NCBI GenBank assembly: GCA_937891475.1
Contig: CALATC010000190.1
Coordinates: 1 to 7,992, forward strand
Origin: an uncultured Granulicatella sp.
GTDB lineage: Bacteria; Bacillota; Bacilli; Lactobacillales; Aerococcaceae
DNA: 7,992 bases
Reading direction: 5' to 3'
Part shown: positions 1 through 5,799 of the stretch, piece by piece
How positions within the stretch are numbered: the first letter of the stretch is position 1
How the letters are laid out: every line of letters begins with the position of its first letter
Translations under genes and position numbers: made by a program
The notes under the pieces: model-generated
Databases searched by the model: none
Told to the model about the DNA's origin: nothing
The model's input: the letters and a program-made list of their open reading frames with translations, nothing else

Positions 1-126
1 CCTTTTATGCACCATTTGAAGTTTAACATTTAATTTTGTTTTTGTAAAAGAAAACATTTCATAAATAGAAATGCCTTTAACTAATTATATAGAATATCTC
101 ATCTTTTATTGGAAATTTGTCATAAA
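1..126. other. Intergenic region at left edge, no gene
   Basis: No open reading frame with a ribosome binding site is visible on either strand. The stretch holds a minus-strand promoter (20-48, listed separately) that points out of the window, so a separate leftward transcription unit probably begins just beyond base 1. The rest is AT-rich spacer between that promoter and the terminator at 127-163. Confidence 0.6.
20..48 (-). promoter_or_regulatory. Predicted sigma-A promoter facing left, out of the window
   Basis: On the minus strand TTTACA (48-43) is followed by exactly 17 bases and then TAAACT (25-20). TG lies one base before the -10, giving an extended -10 (TGTTAAACT). The -35 matches TTGACA at 5 of 6 positions and the -10 matches TATAAT at 4 of 6. 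Transcription would begin near base 13 and run off the left edge. It lies just past the terminator of the seven-gene cluster, as expected for the promoter of the next gene. The target gene is not visible. Confidence 0.6.
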
Positions 127-163
127 AAAGAAAAACTGGATATCGAAAATCCAGTTTTTCTTT
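127..163 (-). terminator. Rho-independent terminator of the seven-gene cluster
   Basis: Bases 127-141 and 149-163 form a perfect 15-bp inverted repeat around the 7-base loop ATCGAAA. The inner stem holds CTGGAT/ATCCAG and the outer part is A/T-rich. Read on the minus strand, the 3' arm ends in a run of U (TTTTTCTTTTTTATG), the classic intrinsic terminator layout. It lies about 360 bases past the last signal peptidase stop codon. The plus-strand side also ends TTTTTCTTT, so it may act in both directions, but no plus-strand gene is seen upstream. Confidence 0.8.
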
Positions 164-202
164 GCATAAATATGAATTTATAAATTGGGAAAGAAATAAC
201 TC

Positions 203-269
203 CTAGCAGTAGCTGAAAGAATTATGAGACACCGAAAGGTGACTGCTAGCGTCCTGGCTACTTTAAAGA
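203..269 (+). repeat. Structured repeat copy A (short form without middle hairpins)
   Basis: This is the short member of a three-copy family. AGTAGCT (208-214) pairs with GGCTACT (256-262), with one G-U pair in RNA. Between them ATGAGA leads into a small hairpin, CACC-GAAA-GGTG (230-241), followed by CTGCTAGCGTCC. Bases 223-269 match 454-500 of copy B at 42 of 47 positions. The two middle hairpins of copies B and C are missing: AGTAGCTGA passes almost directly into ATGAGACACC. No clear copy-specific outer stem is seen. CTAGCAGT (203-210) can alternatively pair perfectly with ACTGCTAG (242-249). Strand is given by the orientation of the conserved core; the transcribed strand is unknown, although read-through from the signal peptidase genes would copy the minus strand. 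Confidence 0.8.
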
Positions 270-274
270 TATCC

Positions 275-370
275 TATGTTATAAACGAATTCTCATATCC
301 TTACGTCAAATAGAAATGACTTTTTGAAAAGTCAAAATTTATTAATGTATGATATCCATTTATGCAGAAA
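275..370. other. Spacer between repeat copies A and B
   Basis: AT-rich spacer with no ORF. It contains a small inverted repeat, GACTTTT/AAAAGTC (318-333), with a 2-4 base loop and only a weak T-rich tail on the minus strand. I do not call that hairpin a terminator. Nothing else is recognised. Confidence 0.4.
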
Positions 371-505
371 AGACTTCTAGAAGTAGCTGAAGTACTATAA
401 TCCTTCATGGATTATAGTACAGGAAAAATTGAGACCAAGGCTCAATTTTTAGCTATGAGACACCGTTAGGTGGCTGCTAGCGTCCTAGCTACTTCAAAGA
501 AGTCT
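371..505 (+). repeat. Structured repeat copy B (full form)
   Basis: Nested pairings close the element. The outer stem is AGACTTCT (371-378) with AGAAGTCT (498-505). The second stem is AAGTAGCT (381-388) with AGCTACTT (487-494). Hairpin 1 is a perfect 12-bp stem (392-403 with 409-420, loop TTCAT). Hairpin 2 is AAAAATTGAG/CTCAATTTTT (424-433 with 441-450, loop ACCAAGG). Hairpin 3 is CACC-GTTA-GGTG (461-472), flanked by ATGAGA and GGCTGCTAGCGTCC. It begins 15 bases after the last signal peptidase stop codon, so it sits in the 3' untranslated region of the cluster. The modular layout recalls BOX elements of streptococci, but I do not recognise it as a named family. Confidence 0.88.
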
Positions 506-520
506 ATTTCAAGTTTTTTC

Positions 521-1111
521 TTATTCCGAATATAAATAACCGTAATCTTTTTGTCCTCCAATTCGACCAAATGGCCAAATTGTAAAGACTGCTTTTCCTT
601 CAATCGCTGAACGATCAATAAACCCAATCATTCGACTATCTTTAGAAACACCACGATTATCCCCTAAAACAAAATACTTCCCTTCAGGTACTTTTGATTC
701 ACCAGTTAGACTCTCTAAAGTGAAATCATCCATAAATACCGTCTGTTTTGCCAATGCTTCAGTATTAATAAATGGTTGGTCTACTTTTTTTCCGTTAATA
801 TAAAGTACACCACTCTTCATCTCAATTGTATCTCCTGGCATACCAATGACTCGTTTAATATACTCAACATTTTCATCCGGTGCCTTTAGAATAACAACAT
901 CAAATCGATGAATATCTCCAACTTTAGAAAGTACCATTCGATCACCATTATGCAATGTTGGATACATTGAAGCACCACTTACTGTGAAAGGTCTACCAAG
1001 GAAAAAATACACTCCCCCAACAATGATGAATGCTACTATAAATGACCAAATCCAAGACCAGATAATAGACAAAATCGAGGGCTTGTATTCATATTCATCT
1101 TCATAACTCAT
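521..1111 (-). CDS. lepB: Type I signal peptidase (second tandem copy)
   Basis: Membrane-anchored serine protease that removes signal peptides from exported proteins on the outer face of the membrane. The 196-residue protein has one N-terminal membrane segment (about 14-38) and no second one, as in Gram-positive enzymes. The catalytic serine is Ser48 in SGASMYPTL and the general-base lysine is Lys86 in YIKRVIGMPGD. The conserved GDNR...SKDSR box is at 150-160. The start is supported by AAGGAG about 8 bases upstream. The gene follows the other signal peptidase by 15 bp and its last 159 residues align without gaps to that protein at about 79% identity, so it is a tandem duplicate. All catalytic motifs are intact, so both copies should be active. 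The N-terminal tail is short and acidic, unlike the longer basic tail of its neighbour. It is the last gene of the cluster. Confidence 0.95.
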   Translation of the reverse strand: MSYEDEYEYKPSILSIIWSWIWSFIVAFIIVGGVYFFLGRPFTVSGASMYPTLHNGDRMVLSKVGDIHRFDVVILKAPDENVEYIKRVIGMPGDTIEMKSGVLYINGKKVDQPFINTEALAKQTVFMDDFTLESLTGESKVPEGKYFVLGDNRGVSKDSRMIGFIDRSAIEGKAVFTIWPFGRIGGQKDYGYLYSE

Positions 1112-1525
1112 TCGAATCTCTCCTTATCATTCAGAATATAAATAAGAATAATCTTTTTGACCACCAATGCGATTCAACGGCCAAATCGTAAAGACTGCTT
1201 TTCCTTCAATCGCAGATCGATCAATAAATCCAATCAAGCGACTGTCTCTTGAAACCCCACGATTATCTCCCATTACAAAATATTTTCCTTCTGGTACAGT
1301 CGTTTCACCTGTTAAACCTTCTAAAGTAAAATCATCAATATAAACTGTTTTGTTTACCAGTATTTCTTTATTAATAAAAGGTTGTTCGACTACTTGACCA
1401 TTAATATATAATTTACCTTCTTTTATCTCAATCGTATCTCCAGGCATCCCGATTACTCGTTTAATATACTCTTTATCTTGATCCGGAGCATGTAACACAA
1501 CAACATCAAATCGATGAATATCTCC
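582..1525. repeat. Direct repeat from tandem lepB duplication (606-bp offset)
   Basis: The two signal peptidase genes keep long identical DNA blocks at a constant offset of 606 bases. Bases 582-607 equal 1188-1213 (26 bases) and 893-919 equal 1499-1525 (27 bases). The constant offset shows an indel-free duplication across the catalytic region. The blocks are long enough to be possible recombination substrates that could fuse or delete a copy. Confidence 0.85.
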
Positions 1526-1744
1526 TAATTTTGACATAAACATGCGATCTGAATTATGTAGTGTAGGATACATCGATTGCCCACTTACCGTGAATGGTTT
1601 TCCTACAAAGACAAATAATAAAGCTAATATCGCAAATGATACTGCAAAGGAGGCTAACCAACTGAGTAATTCTTCCCATATTGTTCGCTTAGGAAGTTTT
1701 CTTTTACGCATATTACGAGGAATAAATGAACTAACTTCTTCCAT
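1127..1744 (-). CDS. lepB: Type I signal peptidase (first tandem copy)
   Basis: Signal peptidase that processes Sec/Tat-exported preproteins. The 205-residue protein starts with a basic cytoplasmic tail (PRNMRKRKLPKR, 9-20), then a single membrane segment (about 24-47) and the extracellular catalytic domain. Ser57 in SGQSMYPTL and Lys95 in YIKRVIGMPGD form the Ser-Lys dyad, and GDNR...SRDSR lies at 159-169. The start is fixed by a strong GGAGGT six bases before the ATG. It lies 15 bp after the S41 protease gene and 15 bp before its duplicate. The two proteins differ mainly in the N-terminal tail, the membrane anchor and scattered catalytic-domain positions (for example Gln56 against Ala47 next to the catalytic serine). 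A shift in preferred substrates is possible but is inference. Confidence 0.95.
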   Translation of the reverse strand: MEEVSSFIPRNMRKRKLPKRTIWEELLSWLASFAVSFAILALLFVFVGKPFTVSGQSMYPTLHNSDRMFMSKLGDIHRFDVVVLHAPDQDKEYIKRVIGMPGDTIEIKEGKLYINGQVVEQPFINKEILVNKTVYIDDFTLEGLTGETTVPEGKYFVMGDNRGVSRDSRLIGFIDRSAIEGKAVFTIWPLNRIGGQKDYSYLYSE

Positions 1745-1759
1745 TTAAAAACCTCCATT

Positions 1760-3217
1760 CTATTTTAGTAATTCTTTTGCTGCTTGATACTGTGTATCAT
1801 TTTGTTGAATTAATGCTCTAACACTATCCATTAATTTTTGAGCACTCTCTTCATCCACTTCTCCTGTTGCAGTTAATCCTTCTTTTTGTTGATAAGATTT
1901 TACTGCATCTTTTGTACCTTCATCAAAATAGCCGTCTACAGTAACAGAATATCCTAATCCTTTTAGAATCGTTTCGGCAGAAAGTACATTTTGTGAAACT
2001 GAGCCTACTTTTAATGTTTCTTTCGCATCAATAATTTTTAAGAATGCGTAATCTGGTAAATTCACTTCTTTCGTTGGAGTGACCCCTTCTTTATGAATCC
2101 AATTTCCCTTTGGAGTTAACCATTTAGCATTCGTATATTTTAACTCACTATTATCAGTAATATCGACGACACTTTGTACAGTACCTTTGCCATAAGTTTT
2201 TGTACCTATAATTTGACCTCCAGCACCTTCTTTAATTGCTGCAGCTAAAATTTCAGAAGCACTTGCACTACCTTCATTTACTAGAAGAACATATGGCTGA
2301 GTAATTTTAAATTCACCAATGGATGAAGAAGCTTTATAGATTTTTTTCTCTCCAAATCTATCTTCTACTTGAACGATTGGTTCACCATCTTTTAAGAACA
2401 TATTCGCAACTTTATATGCTTGATCTAAAAGTCCTCCAGGATTGTATCGTACATCGAATACAAAAGCTTTAGCACCCTTATCTGTCAAATCTTTCACCGC
2501 TTTTTCTAATTCTTCAGCTGTATTTTTTGCAAAACTAGTAATGCGAACATGACCAATTGTGGCATCCTCTTTATCCAATTCAGCTTTTACGGTATTAATC
2601 GCAATGCTAGCTCTAGTTAGTTTAACATCTAAAGAAGTGCCAGCACGTTCAATGGTTAATACAACATCTGTTCCAACTTCACCACGTACTTTCTTGACAA
2701 CTTCAGAAATGGTCTTACCAGTCATATCTTCGCCATTAACTTTTGTAATGACATCATCCGCTTGAAGACCTACTTGTTGTGAAGGACTTCCTTCCATTGT
2801 AGTACTAATCACTACTCGGCTTTGATCTGATTTTAATTCAGCTCCAATTCCTCCAAAGGCTCCATTAACTGTTTCATCTAATTGAGCTGTCTCATCATTC
2901 ACTAAATAAGTAGTATAAGGATCTCCAACTGATTCAGCCATTCCTTTTAAAGCACCTTGAATTAATTGTTCACTTGTAACATCTTTATCTAAATAATTTT
3001 GTTTTAAATAATAAAATACTTTTTCAATTTGAAAAATTTCATTCTTTTTAAATATACCAAATGCATATTTATTATCTGCTTTTGGCAGTTGCGTAATCAC
3101 TAATGCAACTGTTATAAAAACTGAAATGAGCATTGTAGCAATTAATGAAACGATAAATACCCAGAGTCGAATTCCTTTTTTAGGTGTTTTAACAACTTTT
3201 TCTTGATTTTCTTCCAT
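1760..3217 (-). CDS. ctpA: S41 carboxyl-terminal processing protease with PG-binding domain
   Basis: Membrane-anchored CtpA/CtpB-family serine protease (S41, C-terminal processing peptidase), 485 residues. In order: basic cytoplasmic tail, one membrane segment (about 18-43), a cap/linker region, a PDZ domain (about 118-205) with the FGGIGAEL entry, the S41 core (about 215-395), and a C-terminal peptidoglycan-binding_1 domain (about 405-465, with LGYSVTVDGYFDEGT). The predicted catalytic triad is Ser319 in GSASASEI, Lys344 in YGKGTVQ and Gln348; the 25-residue Ser-Lys spacing matches known S41 enzymes. It should act on the outer face of the membrane, held near the wall. The ribosome binding site is weak (GTAGGTA, 7-8 bases before the ATG). 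It lies 15 bp after deoD and 15 bp before the signal peptidases, making a block of envelope proteases. The symbol follows the family and its substrate is unknown. Confidence 0.93.
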   Translation of the reverse strand: MEENQEKVVKTPKKGIRLWVFIVSLIATMLISVFITVALVITQLPKADNKYAFGIFKKNEIFQIEKVFYYLKQNYLDKDVTSEQLIQGALKGMAESVGDPYTTYLVNDETAQLDETVNGAFGGIGAELKSDQSRVVISTTMEGSPSQQVGLQADDVITKVNGEDMTGKTISEVVKKVRGEVGTDVVLTIERAGTSLDVKLTRASIAINTVKAELDKEDATIGHVRITSFAKNTAEELEKAVKDLTDKGAKAFVFDVRYNPGGLLDQAYKVANMFLKDGEPIVQVEDRFGEKKIYKASSSIGEFKITQPYVLLVNEGSASASEILAAAIKEGAGGQIIGTKTYGKGTVQSVVDITDNSELKYTNAKWLTPKGNWIHKEGVTPTKEVNLPDYAFLKIIDAKETLKVGSVSQNVLSAETILKGLGYSVTVDGYFDEGTKDAVKSYQQKEGLTATGEVDEESAQKLMDSVRALIQQNDTQYQAAKELLK

Positions 3218-3232
3218 ATTTTTACCTACTTA

Positions 3233-3940
3233 TTAACCGTTGTGAACCGTTTCTAAAGCAATTTCCATCATTTCATTAAATGTTTTTTCACGTTCTTCAG
3301 CAGTTGTTTCTTCACCTGTTAAAATATGGTCACTAATCGTTACAATTGCTAGAGCTTGTTTTTTATGTTGAGCTGCTAAAGCATACAAACCAGCAGCTTC
3401 CATTTCAATTGCTAAAACACCATATTCTTGTAATTTTTGTTTATTTAATTCAGCATTATAGAAACGATCTGAAGATAAAATATTACCAACGTGAACAGTT
3501 GCTCCACGTTCTTTTGCTAAATGATAAGCTTTATCTAATAATTCAAATGACGCTAAAGGTGCAAAGATAACTTGTCCTTGGAAAATATTTGTAATAATTG
3601 ATGAATCAGTTGTAGCTCCTTGCGCTAATACAATATCACGAACATTTACGTCTGTTTGAATTGAACCCGCTGAACCAATACGAATAATTTTTTCAACACC
3701 AAATTCAGTATATAATTCATTTGCATAAATCATCATTGAAGGAATACCCATTCCACTACCTTGAACAGATACTCGTTGTCCTTTGTATAAACCTGTATAT
3801 CCGAACATATTTCTTACACTATTATATTGTTCTACATCTGTTAAATAATGTTCAGCGATGTATTTAGCACGAAGTGGATCTCCTGGCATTAATACTACCT
3901 CAGCGATTTGTCCTTTTGTTGCATTAATATGTACACTCAT
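3233..3940 (-). CDS. deoD: Purine-nucleoside phosphorylase, DeoD type
   Basis: Cytoplasmic hexameric purine-nucleoside phosphorylase (family I). It splits purine (deoxy)ribonucleosides with phosphate into the base and (deoxy)ribose-1-phosphate for purine salvage. The 235-residue length is typical. Residues can be numbered as in the E. coli enzyme: His4, Gly20 and Arg24 (MPGDPLRA), Arg43, Arg87 and Ser90 (RIGSAGS) for phosphate; Glu179-Met180-Glu181 for ribose; Asp204 (TISDH) and Arg217 for base catalysis. The start is supported by TTAGGAGATC upstream. It sits alone among unrelated functions, with no deoxyribose aldolase or phosphopentomutase next to it. A control mechanism is not visible, although GTCTATAAGAC in the 40-bp upstream gap is a small palindrome. 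Confidence 0.96.
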   Translation of the reverse strand: MSVHINATKGQIAEVVLMPGDPLRAKYIAEHYLTDVEQYNSVRNMFGYTGLYKGQRVSVQGSGMGIPSMMIYANELYTEFGVEKIIRIGSAGSIQTDVNVRDIVLAQGATTDSSIITNIFQGQVIFAPLASFELLDKAYHLAKERGATVHVGNILSSDRFYNAELNKQKLQEYGVLAIEMEAAGLYALAAQHKKQALAIVTISDHILTGEETTAEEREKTFNEMMEIALETVHNG

Positions 3941-3980
3941 GTGTGATCTCCTAACTGTCTTATAGACTTTAAAATTTTCC

Positions 3981-4592
3981 TTACTGTAGATATTCTACTA
4001 TATTGTCATTAGAAATTGAAATAGAAAAAACAAATTCATTCGTTTTTAAATTGATTTTTTTTGCTTTAATCGTACTCCCTTCATGAATTCCTGATAGATT
4101 TAATAGAAAATACTGTTTTTCAGTATTTAATTGGAACCATTCTGGAAATTCCATTTGTTGTAATCTTCCCAAAGCTAAAAATACTGGTAACGAGAATCCT
4201 CCTAATTGAACAGATTGTATTTTTAATTGAATAGTTCCTTCTTCCGTTACATAGGGTACAGTCGTCATTTTATAAGGAACGGTTACTCCTAACGCATTCG
4301 CATCTCCTGTAATTTGAATGACAGAATCATTCATGACAAAATTTGGAAAACTTGGATTTTCTACTTGATTTTTTTTGGAAACAATTTCTAAAATATTTTG
4401 AATTTCATTTTTACTTAATGTGACTTCCATCCAATTCTCTCCTTGCTCTACAATTGGTGTTGTTGTAACTTGATATTTAGATCGACTCGGAATTAATGTA
4501 GAAATAATTACAAATAAATTGATTGCAATTAAGGCCAAAAAAGCAATTTTCCAATAATTCCTTTTCTTTTTAGTTCTTCTTAATGGTGTCAT
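3981..4592 (-). CDS. ypmS: YpmS-like DUF2140 membrane-anchored protein
   Basis: A 203-residue protein with a very basic N terminus (RRTKKKRNYWK), one membrane segment (about 14-32) and an extracellular remainder. The layout and motifs such as WMEVTLSKNEIQNIL, the VPYKMTTVPYV strand region, LPVFLALGRLQ and the closing FVFSISI segment fit the YpmS/DUF2140 family, which has no assigned biochemical role. No catalytic motif is seen. The start is fixed by AAAGAGGTGAT six to seven bases before the ATG. It lies 48 bp after hemW and 40 bp before deoD. A perfect -10 (TATAAT) sits in the upstream gap, so it may have its own promoter. Family assignment is by pattern recognition and is less certain than for its neighbours. 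Confidence 0.78.
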   Translation of the reverse strand: MTPLRRTKKKRNYWKIAFLALIAINLFVIISTLIPSRSKYQVTTTPIVEQGENWMEVTLSKNEIQNILEIVSKKNQVENPSFPNFVMNDSVIQITGDANALGVTVPYKMTTVPYVTEEGTIQLKIQSVQLGGFSLPVFLALGRLQQMEFPEWFQLNTEKQYFLLNLSGIHEGSTIKAKKINLKTNEFVFSISISNDNIVEYLQ

Positions 4593-4598
4593 TCTATC

Positions 4599-4628
4599 AC
4601 CTCTTTAATATTCGTGAAAGCTATTATA
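4599..4628 (-). promoter_or_regulatory. Possible internal promoter -10 and RBS before ypmS
   Basis: On the minus strand the hemW-ypmS gap carries a perfect TATAAT (4628-4623) followed by AAAGAGGTGAT, which serves as the ribosome binding site. The best -35 at 17-18 bases spacing (TAGAAG or TTAGAA) matches only 3 of 6 positions and there is no extended -10. A leader of about 24 bases would result. The ribosome binding site is sound; the promoter is tentative. Confidence 0.35.
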
Positions 4629-4640
4629 CTAAAATTGATT

Positions 4641-5786
4641 CTACTCTTCTAAAAGAAAAGCTTGAAATACATTATTTCCTAAAAACTTCCCTTTATGTGT
4701 TAATGCAATTCCTTCAGCTGTTAGCTGGATTAATTCCTGGTCTAATAAATCCTCGATAATTTCTTGATAAATATCATTGATATTTTTACCAAATCGTTTA
4801 AAAAATTCTTGATTGGATACACCAGACATTTTTCTTAAACCTAAAAACATAAACTCTTCTATTTGAGATTTTTTACTTAATACATCCTTTTGTAAAACTG
4901 GAAGTTCAAAATTCCGTAATGGTTCTAAATAATGTTGAATTGGTCCACAATTTTGATAGCGTTCTTGATTTAAATAACCATGAGCACCCGCACCAAAACC
5001 TAAATACTCATCTGCTTTCCAGTAATGTAAATTATGTCTTGATTCAAAACCTGGTAGAGCATAATTACTAATTTCATAATGATGCCGTCCAAAACTTTCC
5101 ATAGAATCCATAGCTAATTGAAACATATCTGCTTCCTCATCTTGCGATGGTAAAGGAAGCTTTCCTTGTCTCATTAAATTATAAAATACAGTCTTTTGTT
5201 CTAAAATTAAGGAATAAATCGAATAATGTGGCAAGTCCAACTCCATTGCAATTTTTAAACTATCTTCAAAATCTTGAATCGTTTGTTGAGGCAGTCTAAA
5301 AATTAAATCGATACTGATATTTTCAAATCCTAGTTTTCGAGCATTTCCTATCGTTTGTAAAACTGTCTTTTTACTATGTTTGCGACCAATCTTCTTCAAT
5401 AATTCATCATTAAAAGATTGAACTCCCATACTGATACGATTAACTCCATATTCTTTCATCACTTCTAAACGTTCCATTTGCCCATCGTCTGGATTTAATT
5501 CCATTGAAAATTCACAATTTTTTTCTAGTGGTAAATATCGATGAATTCCTTCAAATAAAGTTGCTAATTGCTTAGGTGTTAAAGTTGAAGGTGTTCCTCC
5601 CCCGATATATAACGTCTCTAAAGGAGAGATGGGGTGAGCTTCTGCTCGTAATTGCATTTCTCTTACTAATAAATCAACATATTCATCAACTGGTTGTCCT
5701 TCAATAAATACTTTATTAAAATCGCAATAATAGCAAATATGAGAACAAAAAGGAATATGAATATAAGCTGCTCTTACTGCGTTCAT
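4641..5786 (-). CDS. hemW: Radical SAM haem chaperone HemW
   Basis: HemN-like radical SAM protein of the HemW group (381 residues), cytoplasmic, thought to bind haem and hand it to target proteins; often annotated as oxygen-independent coproporphyrinogen III oxidase. The iron-sulfur cluster motif is Cys14-xxx-Cys18-xx-Cys21 followed by Asp-Phe. It lacks the fourth cysteine of true HemN (CxxxCxxCxC). GGGTPS (62-67) binds SAM, GVQSF is at 121-125, and HNLHYW (251-256) is the HNxxYW haem-binding signature of HemW. A C-terminal winged-helix-like HemN_C domain follows from about 305. Position 164 is Arg (LIFRLPQQT) where relatives usually have Gly. The AAGGAG ribosome binding site overlaps the rqcH stop codon, so translation of the two is probably coupled. 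No other haem genes are in view. Confidence 0.93.
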   Translation of the reverse strand: MNAVRAAYIHIPFCSHICYYCDFNKVFIEGQPVDEYVDLLVREMQLRAEAHPISPLETLYIGGGTPSTLTPKQLATLFEGIHRYLPLEKNCEFSMELNPDDGQMERLEVMKEYGVNRISMGVQSFNDELLKKIGRKHSKKTVLQTIGNARKLGFENISIDLIFRLPQQTIQDFEDSLKIAMELDLPHYSIYSLILEQKTVFYNLMRQGKLPLPSQDEEADMFQLAMDSMESFGRHHYEISNYALPGFESRHNLHYWKADEYLGFGAGAHGYLNQERYQNCGPIQHYLEPLRNFELPVLQKDVLSKKSQIEEFMFLGLRKMSGVSNQEFFKRFGKNINDIYQEIIEDLLDQELIQLTAEGIALTHKGKFLGNNVFQAFLLEE

Positions 5787-5792
5787 TTGTCT

Positions 5793-5799
5793 CTCCTTA
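5793..5799 (-). promoter_or_regulatory. hemW ribosome binding site overlapping rqcH stop
   Basis: On the minus strand the rqcH stop TAA runs straight into AAGGAG (TAAGGAGAGACAAATG), so stop and Shine-Dalgarno share bases. The hemW ATG follows 6 bases after the AGGAG. A ribosome finishing rqcH would sit on the hemW initiation site, which favours coupled translation and also confirms the hemW start. Confidence 0.8.

Noticed and set aside
138..274. GGATATC (138-144) complementary to GATATCC (268-274), a possible outer stem for copy A or an antiterminator
   Set aside because: Only 7 bp, with a palindromic GATATC core, and one arm is already inside the strong terminator stem; chance is likely.
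318..333. GACTTTT/AAAAGTC hairpin as a terminator
   Set aside because: Short A/T-rich stem with a 2-4 base loop and no clear U-run on either strand.
371..505. Known small ribozyme, riboswitch or T-box for the repeat elements
   Set aside because: I looked for hammerhead, twister, pistol, SAM, c-di-GMP and T-box signatures and found none of their conserved cores.
203..505. CRISPR array from repeats A and B
   Set aside because: Only two copies on this side, of different length with internal hairpins, no regular spacers and no cas genes.
1542..1748. Plus-strand 68-residue ORF inside the signal peptidase gene
   Set aside because: Antisense shadow of a well-supported gene; no ribosome binding site or recognisable protein. 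The same holds for the plus-strand ORFs at 2559-2765, 3346-3570 and 6042-6257.
4641..5786. True HemN coproporphyrinogen III dehydrogenase
   Set aside because: The fourth cysteine of CxxxCxxCxC is replaced by Phe and the HNxxYW haem-binding motif is present, which is the HemW pattern.
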